This document shows, in pieces, positions 25,945 through 34,386 of a DNA stretch of 64,000 nt; position 1 is the first letter of the stretch; every line of letters starts with the position of its first letter. The position numbers were made by a program, and so were the translations under genes. Below the pieces are notes generated by a model. The model was given only the letters and a program-made list of their open reading frames with translations, was not told the DNA's origin and did no database searches. This stretch comes from Flammeovirgaceae bacterium. Lineage in GTDB: Bacteria > Bacteroidota > Bacteroidia > Cytophagales > Cyclobacteriaceae. The DNA lies in contig CP054185.1 in the NCBI GenBank assembly GCA_015180985.1, positions 1,977,001-2,041,000 of the forward strand. Reading direction: 5' to 3'.

Positions 25945-26922
25945 TCAGGCCAGCCCTTCTTCCATCCCGATAAGGAAGACGGTGTACACGATGTAACCCA
26001 GAAACAGCAGGAGCGCTTCCCAGCGATCGAGTTTACGGGTATTGAGGGTAAACATAAAAATCATCAGCACAACGGTTGCCACCCCCAATACTTTCAAATC
26101 GAAGTTCATAGCGGTATTGTAACCAATGGGGCTGATGGTGCCTGTTATACCCAGGATGAAGAAGATGTTGAAGATGTTAGAGCCCACCACGTTGCCAATG
26201 GCGATGTCGGTATTCTTCCGGTAAGCCGCCACGGCCGAAGTGGCCAGTTCAGGCAAAGAGGTGCCAACAGCCAGAATGGTGAGCCCGATGAGTTTCTGAC
26301 TAAGCCCGAAATGCTCGGCCAGTTTAACGGCATTGTCCACCACCAGCTTGCCTCCTCCAACAAGCATTACCAACCCCAGAACGGACAGGCCGATGGAAAC
26401 GGGAGTGCTGTAAAGTTTAATAATTGCTTCATCACTGTAATCAGAAGCCTTTTTCATCGTGCGATAAATGTACGCCATGAAGAACCCGAAAAACACAAGC
26501 AGGATAAAACTATCTGTTCTGGAAAGTTCGTTAGAGGTTGCCCCCCGCAACCAGGAATCATTAACCAGCATATAAAGTACCCCGGCAGCCAGCAGCGATA
26601 TGGGTACTTCAAATTTTACTGTATTGCGTTGCACTACAAGAGGGTAGATAAGCCCGGCAATCCCAAGAATGCCCAGCAGATTAAAATTGTTGCTGCCGAT
26701 AACATTGCCAAAGGAGGCATCGCTGTTTCCGTTAATGGCCGAGAGCAGACTGACGATCAGTTCCGGGGCAGATGTGCCAAAAGACACCACGGTAAGCCCA
26801 ATGGCAATATTGGAGATACCGAATTTTTTAGCCATGGAGGAAGCGCCATTTACCAGAAAATCAGCTCCTTTAATCAGTATGGCAAAGCCGACTAAGAGAA
26901 GCCCTGCGGCAAGCAAAAGCAT
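25945..26922 (-). CDS. Calcium/sodium antiporter (CaCA, YrbG-like), copy 1
   Basis: This 325-residue inner-membrane cation exchanger has two homologous halves of about five helices. The alpha repeats are visible as GTSAPELIVSLL with GNVIGSNNFN, and GTSLPELATSAV with GNVVGSNIFN. In the first alpha repeat the usual Ile after GSN is Asn, unlike in its tandem copy. It lies 66 bases downstream of the second exchanger on the same strand. Family members exchange Ca2+ for Na+ or H+; the ion used here cannot be fixed from sequence. Confidence 0.88.
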   Translation of the reverse strand: MLLLAAGLLLVGFAILIKGADFLVNGASSMAKKFGISNIAIGLTVVSFGTSAPELIVSLLSAINGNSDASFGNVIGSNNFNLLGILGIAGLIYPLVVQRNTVKFEVPISLLAAGVLYMLVNDSWLRGATSNELSRTDSFILLVFFGFFMAYIYRTMKKASDYSDEAIIKLYSTPVSIGLSVLGLVMLVGGGKLVVDNAVKLAEHFGLSQKLIGLTILAVGTSLPELATSAVAAYRKNTDIAIGNVVGSNIFNIFFILGITGTISPIGYNTAMNFDLKVLGVATVVLMIFMFTLNTRKLDRWEALLLFLGYIVYTVFLIGMEEGLA

Positions 26923-26988
26923 AAGGGTTTGGGGTGTTTAACTTTAAAGGTATTCAATTTTTTAAATGCAATACCTGTGTGCTGCAAC

Positions 26989-27948
26989 TTAATTTCGAAT
27001 AATTAAATAACAGGTATACGCGATATACAGCATCAGGAAGATAAAGGCCTCCCAGCGGTCAACTTTATTGCGGTTAAGGGTAAACATGGCAATCAATAAC
27101 ACAATGGTTCCGCCACCCAGTACTTTCATATCGGTATTGAGTACCGTATTGTAGCCGATGGGGTTGATTAATCCATTAACCCCCAGAATAAAAAATATGT
27201 TAAAGATGTTTGACCCGATGACATTGCCAATGGCAATGTCAGTTTTCTTTTTATAGGCTGCCACTGCCGAAGTTGCCAGTTCGGGCAGCGAAGTGCCTAC
27301 GGCCAGTATGGTTAGTCCGATGAGTTTTTCACTAAGGCCAAACTTCTGTGCGATACCCACCGCATTTTCGGTTACCAGGTAGCCACCGCCAATCAGCATG
27401 GCAACACCCAGTATAATAAGGCCCAGCGAAACCGGCATCGACATGATTTTAATGCCGTCTTCTTCAAAATCAGGTTTCTGGCGCATCGACCGGTAGATGT
27501 AGTACATAAAGAATGCAAAACCGATTAGCAGTAAAAAGGCATCAACCCGGCTAAGTGTGTTGCTGGTCCCATCAAAAAATAAAACATCGTTAACCAGTAA
27601 ATACATCACTATAATGGCGATGAAGGAGAGAGGCACCTCGTACTTTACAGACTGCTGCTGAACCACGAGCGGGTAAATCAAACCGGTTACCCCCAGAATC
27701 ATCAGCAGGTTAAAGATGTTGCTGCCGATGATGTTGCCGAAAATGGCCTCGTTGCGGCCATAGGCTGAATTAATAACGTTAACAGTTAACTCCGGGGCGG
27801 ATGTGCCGAACGCCACAATGGTTAAACCAATAACCAATGTGGAGATGTTCATCCGTTTGGCTACAGATGAGGCTCCGTTTACCATATACTCAGCGCCCTT
27901 TATCAGGATGATAAAACCGGCCAGTAACAGGATGATGTTAAGCAGCAT
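26989..27948 (-). CDS. Calcium/sodium antiporter (CaCA, YrbG-like), copy 2
   Basis: This 319-residue paralogue of the adjacent exchanger aligns with it along its whole length. The alpha repeats read GTSAPELTVNVI with GNIIGSNIFN, and GTSLPELATSAV with GNVIGSNIFN; both have the standard GSNIFN. It starts at ATG and is 12 bases downstream of corA, so corA and the two exchangers probably form one divalent-cation transport operon. Confidence 0.88.
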   Translation of the reverse strand: MLLNIILLLAGFIILIKGAEYMVNGASSVAKRMNISTLVIGLTIVAFGTSAPELTVNVINSAYGRNEAIFGNIIGSNIFNLLMILGVTGLIYPLVVQQQSVKYEVPLSFIAIIVMYLLVNDVLFFDGTSNTLSRVDAFLLLIGFAFFMYYIYRSMRQKPDFEEDGIKIMSMPVSLGLIILGVAMLIGGGYLVTENAVGIAQKFGLSEKLIGLTILAVGTSLPELATSAVAAYKKKTDIAIGNVIGSNIFNIFFILGVNGLINPIGYNTVLNTDMKVLGGGTIVLLIAMFTLNRNKVDRWEAFIFLMLYIAYTCYLIIRN

Positions 27949-27960
27949 GCATTAACCCGA

Positions 27961-28986
27961 TTAAAACCATTTTTTAATTTTAAAGTATGCCAGCATGGCA
28001 ATGCCGAGAACGATCATAATCGTCCAAATCAATCCATAACCGTAATGCCAACGCAACTCGGGCATGTAGTCGAAGTTCATGCCATATACTCCCACAATGA
28101 AGGTAAGTGGAATAAAAATGGTAGAAATGATGGTGAGCACTTTAATTACCTGATTAAGTTGGGCATTCTGGGTATTTATATGTAAGTCCATTAAGCCGGA
28201 GGTCAGATCTTTATACGTATCAATAGAGTCGGTCAGGTGGATAACGTGATCGTAAATGTCATTAAAGTAACGGATGTTCTCTTCGGCAATAAATCCGCTT
28301 TCATCTTTTAATAGCTGTGACAGGGCATCGCGCAGCGGATACACCGCTTTACGCAGGTAAATCAGTTCTTTTTTAAGGCGCTGTATGCGCTGAAAGGTAT
28401 GCTCTCTTTTCTCCTGGGTATAATGCGAAAAGCTGTCTTCAATGATTTCAATCCGTTCGCCAATGGAATCAAGTACGATGTAATAATTGTCAATGATAAT
28501 GTCAATCAGGCGGTATAGAAGGTAATCTGATCCCCGCTTGCGAACACGTCCCTGGTCGAGCCGGATGCGCTCACGGAACTGGTCGAACAAATCACCTTCT
28601 TTTTCCTGAAAAGAAATCAGGTAGTTGCTGCCGAGTACAAAACTTATCTGTTCGTATTCAATGGTACCCTGCTTGATGCTGTACAGCATCTTTAATGTAA
28701 AAAACAGGTAGTCATCATACTCTTCGGCTTTGGGGCGCTGGTCGTCCAACACATCTTCCACCAGCAGCGTATGCAGATTAAAGTGCTCCTGTATGGCTTT
28801 GATGATTGCCTTGTCCTCCAGGCCGTCCAGGTTAATCCAGTTTACCCGATCAGGATGAATCTTCTGCAGCAGGTCATCAACAGCCAGGTCATCGTATTTT
28901 TCGTAATCAGTTTTGTTGTACGAGATAAGTTCAAGGATAACCTTTTTGGCAGGGTGAGTGTTTCGTACAGGTCTTCGTTTCTTCAT
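27961..28986 (-). CDS. corA: CorA-type Mg2+/Co2+ channel
   Basis: This 341-residue pentameric channel for Mg2+ (and Co2+) in the inner membrane has a large cytoplasmic domain and two C-terminal helices. The signature YGMNF lies between the last two helices, and the loop is followed by a final helix and KIKKWF. I use the ATG at 28986 (MKKRRPVRN). The open frame runs on upstream to 29214, but that part overlaps the divergent polyprenyl synthase and does not resemble CorA. It is the first gene of a probable operon with two cation exchangers. Confidence 0.93.
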   Translation of the reverse strand: MKKRRPVRNTHPAKKVILELISYNKTDYEKYDDLAVDDLLQKIHPDRVNWINLDGLEDKAIIKAIQEHFNLHTLLVEDVLDDQRPKAEEYDDYLFFTLKMLYSIKQGTIEYEQISFVLGSNYLISFQEKEGDLFDQFRERIRLDQGRVRKRGSDYLLYRLIDIIIDNYYIVLDSIGERIEIIEDSFSHYTQEKREHTFQRIQRLKKELIYLRKAVYPLRDALSQLLKDESGFIAEENIRYFNDIYDHVIHLTDSIDTYKDLTSGLMDLHINTQNAQLNQVIKVLTIISTIFIPLTFIVGVYGMNFDYMPELRWHYGYGLIWTIMIVLGIAMLAYFKIKKWF

Positions 28987-29101
28987 TGCAGAAGGTAGGC
29001 AAAAACGGTGAGCCAATATAGGCCACTGTCCTGATTTTACCATACCCGGTACTGCAATTTTTAGTTTGAAACCGTGCCACGCGGTTGTATTATTGTGCCG
29101 C

Positions 29102-30076
29102 ATGACGCTGCGCCTTGACGACATAAAGAAACCCATCGCCCGCGAAATGGAGGAGTTCGAACACAAGTTCAGGGCCTCCATGAAAACCCGCGTGATGCTG
29201 CTTGACCGCATCATGAACTACATCGTTAAGCGCAAGGGTAAGCAAATGCGGCCTATGTTTGTATTTCTTACGGCCGGTACCTGCGGTAAAATTACTGAGT
29301 CAACCTACCGTGGTGCTGCACTGATTGAGTTGCTGCATACTGCCACCCTGGTACACGATGATGTGGTGGATGATGCAAATTATCGAAGGGGTTTCTTTTC
29401 GGTAAATGCCCTTTGGAAAAACAAAATTGCTGTACTGGTGGGCGATTTTCTGCTCTCGCGTGGCCTTATCCTTTCGGTTGAAAACAAGGAGTTTGATTTG
29501 CTCAGTATTGTTACGGATGCCGTTCGCCAGATGAGCGAGGGCGAATTATTACAAATGGAAAAATCGCGCCAGCTTGATATATCTGAAGAAGTTTATTTTC
29601 AAATCATCCGCCAGAAAACCGCTTCCCTCATAGCTTCGTGTTGTGCAGTGGGCGCTTCTTCGGCCGGTGTTGAAAACGGACAGGTGGAGCGGATGAAGTT
29701 GTTTGGCGAAAAAATAGGAATGGCTTTTCAAATTAAAGACGACCTTTTTGATTATGGTGACGATGAAATCGGCAAGCCGCTTGGCATTGATATTAAAGAA
29801 AAGAAAATGACCCTGCCGCTGATTTATGCCTTATCGAAAGCTGGCTGGCTTGAAAAGCGAAGAATCATTTCCATTGTTCGTAACGAAAGCAGTAAAACAG
29901 CAAAGGTTAAGGAGGTAATTGCATTTGTTAAACAATCCGGAGGTATAGCGTATGCCATTGAGCGGATGCATACATTTCACCGCGAGGCATTGGCGTTGCT
30001 GGAGGATATTCCTCCATCGGATTACAAAGAATCATTAAAACAACTGGTGCAGTTTACGATTGACAGGAGCAATTAA
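29102..30076 (+). CDS. Polyprenyl (all-trans) diphosphate synthase
   Basis: This 324-residue enzyme condenses isopentenyl diphosphate with an allylic primer to make the side chain for menaquinone or a similar quinone. The first Asp-rich motif is D86-D-V-V-D90, followed by RRG. The second is D213-D-L-F-D217. KGKQMRP binds isopentenyl diphosphate. ATG 29102 is preferred to an upstream ATG at 29066, because the extra 12 residues do not fit the family. The residues before the first motif are partly small, so chain length is not predicted. The 3' end overlaps the convergent heme lipoprotein gene by 4 bases. Confidence 0.9.
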   Translation: MTLRLDDIKKPIAREMEEFEHKFRASMKTRVMLLDRIMNYIVKRKGKQMRPMFVFLTAGTCGKITESTYRGAALIELLHTATLVHDDVVDDANYRRGFFSVNALWKNKIAVLVGDFLLSRGLILSVENKEFDLLSIVTDAVRQMSEGELLQMEKSRQLDISEEVYFQIIRQKTASLIASCCAVGASSAGVENGQVERMKLFGEKIGMAFQIKDDLFDYGDDEIGKPLGIDIKEKKMTLPLIYALSKAGWLEKRRIISIVRNESSKTAKVKEVIAFVKQSGGIAYAIERMHTFHREALALLEDIPPSDYKESLKQLVQFTIDRSN

Positions 30077-30660
30077 TGTGCTTTGTTTTTCCTGAACACC
30101 ACATGCCATAGTCCGCGCAGGTCTCCTTCCTTATACCCTACAGCCTTATCGGTTGGATATTTTTCTTCGATAGCAGCAACTGTTTCAGGTTTTAGGTGTT
30201 CACCGGGTGTTCCGTGGCAGTGCAAACACATGCCCTGCATCAATATAGGCTTAATGTAGTGCACTTCGCTTTCCGTTCGCACAATCCGGGTTGATGGACC
30301 TTCTGCCCTGAATTGATCAAGAAGAGCGCTTTCCAGGCTGTCGGCTGCATTTTTGGGGTTCCGGTATTTGTCGGATGCGCGCCTGATGGTAACGCCTTCT
30401 TCCTGGTAATAGGTGGTAAGCGGATAGGCGTTCTCGTTGCAAAACGAAACCGCATAGGCAAAGCCCTGCTGCCCGATGGCGGTGGTCAGGGCATCGCGCA
30501 GGGTATCGAATGTTAATGCTACCAGTTGATCGCCCAGCCTGAGGTAAACCGAATCAGGAAGGGAAGCAGAATCAGTTTTTTCGGCCGGACGCTTCAGGCA
30601 GGAGATGACCACAAAAAGCAATGCGGCAAGCGCAACCAGCATCAACCTCACGGGCCTCAT
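30073..30660 (-). CDS. DUF3365 (Tll0287-like) c-type heme lipoprotein
   Basis: This 195-residue protein has a lipoprotein signal with Cys21 (VISC) and a single CxxCH heme-attachment motif (CLHCH, residues 145-149). The surrounding layout fits the DUF3365 or Tll0287-like sensor-type heme domain. It is probably lipid-anchored in the periplasm and binds one covalent heme; redox or gas sensing is inferred from the family. Its ATG overlaps the stop of the small gene upstream (ATGA), so translation is likely coupled. It is the last of three genes. Confidence 0.83.
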   Translation of the reverse strand: MRPVRLMLVALAALLFVVISCLKRPAEKTDSASLPDSVYLRLGDQLVALTFDTLRDALTTAIGQQGFAYAVSFCNENAYPLTTYYQEEGVTIRRASDKYRNPKNAADSLESALLDQFRAEGPSTRIVRTESEVHYIKPILMQGMCLHCHGTPGEHLKPETVAAIEEKYPTDKAVGYKEGDLRGLWHVVFRKNKAH

Positions 30661-30863
30661 TTCTTTTTTTGTTTTTTTGATTGTTTCTTTAACTCTTTCT
30701 CAATTGAATCCATCCTATCTTCCAGCTCCAATAGTTTTTTGATGATGATAATATGAGTATGCCGGGCATCAATGCCCACCACACTTTCAGTGCTTTGAAT
30801 CTGGCTGCCGATGGCTTCGTAATCGGAATGCTCCTTACTGATTAATCTTTTTTTCAGTTTCAT
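30657..30863 (-). CDS. Small charged coiled-coil protein
   Basis: This is a 68-residue protein starting at ATG 30863, with AGGGA 6 bases upstream. It is very basic at both ends and has a heptad-like segment (ITKKLLELEDRMDSIEKEL type) near residues 45-60. There is no signal or membrane helix. It overlaps the end of the DUF6132 gene by 29 bases and the heme lipoprotein gene by 4, which places it in the middle of a tight operon. No function is recognised. A longer frame from a TTG at 30887 is possible but less likely. Confidence 0.6.
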   Translation of the reverse strand: MKLKKRLISKEHSDYEAIGSQIQSTESVVGIDARHTHIIIIKKLLELEDRMDSIEKELKKQSKKQKKK

Positions 30864-31056
30864 CGTTCCCTTTCTTTTTCGATTCAAACGTATTTAAAAG
30901 CAAACCACCCATCAGGGCACCGTACAGGGTGCTGTTAACCGGGTTAGAGGTAATGGCGCAACTTCCGCTGCTGCACCCAATGTAGTACCAGTAGAGGTAG
31001 CCTGCTGTTGCACCAAGTACAATACCGATGCTCCATTTAAGAATAGCTGTCTTCAT
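30835..31056 (-). CDS. DUF6132-type small membrane protein
   Basis: This 73-residue protein has two predicted membrane helices (about 6-24 and 43-57). A short loop between them carries two cysteines (C28 and C33, CSSGSC). This is the layout of DUF6132 proteins, a small Bacteroidetes family of unknown function. The Cys pair could form a disulfide or bind metal in the periplasm. It is the first gene of the operon ending in the heme lipoprotein. A TAGTTTTG box lies 18 bases upstream of the ATG. Confidence 0.75.
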   Translation of the reverse strand: MKTAILKWSIGIVLGATAGYLYWYYIGCSSGSCAITSNPVNSTLYGALMGGLLLNTFESKKKGNDETEKKINQ

Positions 31057-31074
31057 TGCTTAATTTTTACTTAG

Positions 31075-31082
31075 CAAAACTA
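31075..31082 (-). promoter_or_regulatory. -7 promoter box TAGTTTTG of the DUF6132 operon
   Basis: This is a perfect TAnnTTTG match, 18 bases before the ATG at 31056. No TTTG is present at the expected -33 position. Confidence 0.5.
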
Positions 31083-31129
31083 CTAAATCGGTTACCGTTT
31101 TTAGGTGACTTTTGTTACGATGAGGTAGG

Positions 31130-31160
31130 CGGAAAGCAAAAGCCCCATACTTTTGGGGCT
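31130..31160 (-). terminator. Intrinsic terminator of the 153-residue unknown gene
   Basis: On the minus strand AGCCCC, an 8-base loop and GGGGCT are followed by TTTTGCTTT. The hairpin begins 33 bases after the stop at 31193. Confidence 0.75.
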
Positions 31161-31192
31161 CGAAAGTGTAGATAACGTAAACCTGTTGTTAA

Positions 31193-31654
31193 TTATGCCG
31201 AAACCCGGTTCCGGCCGGCTTCCAGGATGGCGTAGTCGCGCCAGGTTTTGTAATTATCGGGGTCGAGGTGGTCGGTGGCGGGGCCGTTTTCGCCCGGCAC
31301 AAAGGTGCCGTTGCTTGCCCACCATTGTTTGGCATGCTCGCGGGCAACGGCCTTATCCACTTCAAACAGGTTAATGCAGGAATCAGAAATCATCCAGGGC
31401 TTTTCAACTGAACTGTATTTTTCAAAAATCAGGCTCCGCATGTGTGTGCCGTCAACCTGGTTTTTAAAATGCGAAACCGTGTACGAAATCGTTTCGGGTT
31501 CGGTCATCACCAGGTCCCAGTATTTTTTAGAGGCCACCACCTGGGCGGTGGTAAGCATGTATCCATAACCCGTTTCGATGGGCTCTTTGGTGATGGGGCA
31601 GCGCGCTTTCAGCGCGGTTTTCTTTTTGCCAAGCAGTTTATCAATCAGCGTCAT
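31193..31654 (-). CDS. Conserved-looking cytoplasmic protein of unknown function
   Basis: This 153-residue protein has no signal peptide or membrane helix. Notable parts are a basic N-terminus (LLGKKKTALKAR), a CPITKEPIETGYGYMLTT segment near residues 19-37, and a second cysteine in SDSCINLFEVDKA. Trp and acidic residues are frequent in the C-terminal third. I do not recognise the family; the two cysteines are too far apart to call a zinc finger. It ends at a good intrinsic terminator and its upstream region contains two unusual inverted repeats. Confidence 0.65.
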   Translation of the reverse strand: MTLIDKLLGKKKTALKARCPITKEPIETGYGYMLTTAQVVASKKYWDLVMTEPETISYTVSHFKNQVDGTHMRSLIFEKYSSVEKPWMISDSCINLFEVDKAVAREHAKQWWASNGTFVPGENGPATDHLDPDNYKTWRDYAILEAGRNRVSA

Positions 31655-31753
31655 GGTTGTTTATTTGCTTTAGTAGATACTTTGTCCGCCTTAAATAGTT
31701 GCATGTATGACGCCAAAATTTTCAGAAATGTTACAAAAGGCGGTTTTTGGGTT

Positions 31754-31802
31754 ATCCGGGCCTGTTTAATGATGTGTTAATTAATGCTAAACACGCCCGG
31801 AT
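31754..31802. repeat. 15-bp inverted repeat with 19-base loop
   Basis: ATCCGGGCCTGTTTA (31754-31768) is repeated in inverse as TAAACACGCCCGGAT (31788-31802), with one mismatch. The loop contains TTAATTAA. It is not followed by a T-run on either strand. It lies between the redoxin gene end and the 153-residue gene. Confidence 0.6.
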
Positions 31803-31811
31803 GTGCACTTC

Positions 31812-31829
31812 TGAACACCCGGGTGTTCA
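31812..31829. repeat. Perfect 18-bp palindrome after the redoxin gene
   Basis: TGAACACCCGGGTGTTCA is perfectly self-complementary with no loop. It begins 9 bases past the redoxin stop codon at 31838 (minus strand). No T-run follows, so a protein-binding site is as likely as a transcript end. Confidence 0.6.
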
Positions 31830-31837
31830 TTTCTTAC

Positions 31838-33286
31838 TTAACTTTTTGACTGAGCTCCGGTTCGTTGCTTTTGAAATTTCTCGTAGTTGGTCAGAAAGTC
31901 CTCCAGTCTTTCGGTAGGAATTTTCTTGCCGATGATCTTCTTTTTGTCATCCAAAATATAAAGTGTCGGGGTGGTTTGGGCATCATACAAATCGTGGTAC
32001 GAGCCTACATACGTACGCGGCCCGTTAACGGTAATCCACTTCATGTTCATTTCTTTTATGTAGTCACGCATTTTTTGTATGGACGTGTCGGCACTTACGG
32101 CATACACTTCCACATCAAACCGGGCCTTGTTTTTTGTGTAGAACGAAACCAGTTTGGGTGTTTCCACCTTGCAGTGGCCACAGTCCGGATCAAAGAAGTA
32201 AATGATGGTGTACTTGTTTTTCAGCGCGTACATCGAGCGGGGCTGCAGGTTGGCGTCCTGCATGATGAGGTTGGGGGCGGTGCGGCCAATTAAACTTTTA
32301 CGCAGATTATCAGCATGGTCTTTCAGGTTTTTCCTCAGTTTATCATTGGCCCAATAGTTCATCTCGCCCGAGGCAAAATAGGTATCGTAAAGGTGAACAA
32401 ACAGCTCATCCAGGCCCATAATATCCGGGTTTTGGTATTTCAGTGTGAGCGTCCACACCATAAACTTGTAGGTTTCCGGATTTTTCTTTGCGCGTGCAAC
32501 TAAACCGGCTATTGCTTTTTTAAGCGTGTCCACCTGAGGTGCATACAGTTTATCGAGGTATTCGTTTACCTTCTGGCTGTAAATGGGTTGGGGCAGGCGA
32601 ATCAGGGCGTCATCGCTCAGGTCGAAATAGTCAAAGAAGTGTTCGCGATAGTAGCGGAGTTGAAAGGTTGAATCGATTCGTCCATCAGCATTTTTTGGCG
32701 GCTCCGGAATTTCAACCCGCTTGGAAGTTTTAAGCAAGCGTGCTGTCATCGTAGCAGGATGTTTTTCGATGAGCGAGTGCTGATAGGCCATCACTTTGTC
32801 ATTTACCTTACTGAAGCCTTCGCGTGCTGCACTTTTTTTTGTTTCATCTTTAAGCGTGGTATCCTGCAGGATTTTTATAAACGGGTCGGCTTCTTTGTTC
32901 CGCTCCATATTAAAACGCATGTTATCGAAAAACAGGGTGTTGTCTTCATCGCCTGTGATAACCGCATGCCTGATGTAGTCATCCGATTTGGTTTCGATGC
33001 TGAAGTATTGGTTGTGACCAACGACCATATCGAACAGGCGGGTTTTGTTCAGCACCACAAAATAGATTCCCTGGGGCAGGGGTTGTTTGCCGTCAAATAC
33101 AAACTGTCCTTGTTTGTTTACCCGGGCGGTATCGCGTACAAACGTGCTTTCACCATAATAATATCCCAGGTACACGGTGGTATCCTGGAGGCCGGTTATT
33201 TTAAATCGTATGGCATAGCCGGTTTTCGGTTGTGCATAAACTGAAACGGAAGCGAAAAACAAAATAATGAGGCTGATACTGCGCAT
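31838..33286 (-). CDS. Secreted TlpA-like thiol-disulfide redoxin with DUF4369-type N-terminus
   Basis: This 482-residue exported protein has a signal peptide (about residues 1-18), a DUF4369-like beta-sandwich (about 22-105), and a helical linker region resembling DUF5106 (to about 335). A thioredoxin-fold domain carries the CGHC active site at C369-C372. The cis-proline segment is TTPTLYIL. It probably reduces or rearranges disulfides in the periplasm. CGHC is the motif of oxidising or isomerising thioredoxins, so the direction of transfer is not clear. It is transcribed alone. Confidence 0.87.
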   Translation of the reverse strand: MRSISLIILFFASVSVYAQPKTGYAIRFKITGLQDTTVYLGYYYGESTFVRDTARVNKQGQFVFDGKQPLPQGIYFVVLNKTRLFDMVVGHNQYFSIETKSDDYIRHAVITGDEDNTLFFDNMRFNMERNKEADPFIKILQDTTLKDETKKSAAREGFSKVNDKVMAYQHSLIEKHPATMTARLLKTSKRVEIPEPPKNADGRIDSTFQLRYYREHFFDYFDLSDDALIRLPQPIYSQKVNEYLDKLYAPQVDTLKKAIAGLVARAKKNPETYKFMVWTLTLKYQNPDIMGLDELFVHLYDTYFASGEMNYWANDKLRKNLKDHADNLRKSLIGRTAPNLIMQDANLQPRSMYALKNKYTIIYFFDPDCGHCKVETPKLVSFYTKNKARFDVEVYAVSADTSIQKMRDYIKEMNMKWITVNGPRTYVGSYHDLYDAQTTPTLYILDDKKKIIGKKIPTERLEDFLTNYEKFQKQRTGAQSKS

Positions 33287-33422
33287 GCCGGTAAAAATTT
33301 TAGGCGAAATTAGTTATTAAACGTTAAGTAAGGCAATTCGTATGCCGGTTCGGCCTGCCCTTTATCGGGTAGTTGCACTTTCTGTAACCAAAGTTTGCAA
33401 TCATTGCTTAGTTTAGCGCCCG

Positions 33423-34343
33423 ATGTCGCTGGTTGTTAACAAGCTTACCAAGGTTTACGGAACACAATATGCCATTAACACCATTTCATTCGAGGTAAGC
33501 GAAGGTGAGATTGTGGCCTTTCTGGGTCCCAATGGTGCCGGTAAATCCACTACCATGAAAATTGCTACAGGTTTCCTGGCGGCCACTTCCGGCACGGTGC
33601 TGGTTAACGGCATGGACGTAGCCCATCGCCCGATGGATGTAAAACGGATGACCGGCTACCTGCCGGAGCATAACCCGCTGTATGTAGATATGTATGTGCA
33701 CGAATACCTTGCTTTTACAGGGCGGCTTTATGGGTTATCGGGTAAAAGGTTGCGTAATCGGGTTGGGCAAATGATAGATCTTTGTGGCTTGACCGTTGAA
33801 CAGAACAAAAAAATTGAAGCGCTCTCAAAAGGCTATCGCCAGCGCGTTGGCCTGGCTCAGGCGTTGCTGCACGATCCGAAGGTGCTCATCCTGGATGAGC
33901 CTACCTCAGGGCTTGATCCGAATCAACTGGTTGAAATACGAAAACTCATTAAAGAAGTGAGTAAAAATAAAACGGTGTTGTTTTCAACTCACATTATGCA
34001 GGAAGTACAAGCGCTTTGCGACCGGGTGATTGTGATTAACAAAGGAAGCATTGTTGCTGATGCCGGTCTATCAGAACTTGTTGGAAAGGATAAAACACGT
34101 TCGCTTATTATTGAATTTGAAGAGCCTGTTTCAGTTGGGGAGATTGAAGTTTTACCAGGTGTTGTGGGTGTCCGCCAAGTGGCTGCAACGGTTGTTGAAG
34201 TAATTCCTCAACAGGGTTTTGATGTTCGGCCTTCAATTTTTAAATTTTCAACAGAACAAGGCAATTCGCTTGTTGGTTTACGGTGGGATGAAAACTCGCT
34301 GGAAAGTGTGTTTGCTGAATTGACCCGTAATGTGAGCAGTTAA
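33423..34343 (+). CDS. gldA: Gliding-motility ABC transporter ATPase GldA
   Basis: This 306-residue ATP-binding subunit is expected to work with GldF and GldG in Bacteroidetes gliding. Walker A GPNGAGKST is at about 35-43. The signature region LSKGYRQRVGLAQALLHDP, Walker B LILDEP and the H-loop segment FSTHIMQEV are in order. A C-terminal regulatory region of about 85 residues follows. The assignment as GldA rests on the length, the YRQRVGLAQ signature and the gldFG genes 1 kb downstream. A beta-barrel gene lies between. Confidence 0.88.
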   Translation: MSLVVNKLTKVYGTQYAINTISFEVSEGEIVAFLGPNGAGKSTTMKIATGFLAATSGTVLVNGMDVAHRPMDVKRMTGYLPEHNPLYVDMYVHEYLAFTGRLYGLSGKRLRNRVGQMIDLCGLTVEQNKKIEALSKGYRQRVGLAQALLHDPKVLILDEPTSGLDPNQLVEIRKLIKEVSKNKTVLFSTHIMQEVQALCDRVIVINKGSIVADAGLSELVGKDKTRSLIIEFEEPVSVGEIEVLPGVVGVRQVAATVVEVIPQQGFDVRPSIFKFSTEQGNSLVGLRWDENSLESVFAELTRNVSS

Positions 34344-34386
34344 CCCCGTGTTTTGTTATTCTTCATAACCTGCCTACATTTATCTT

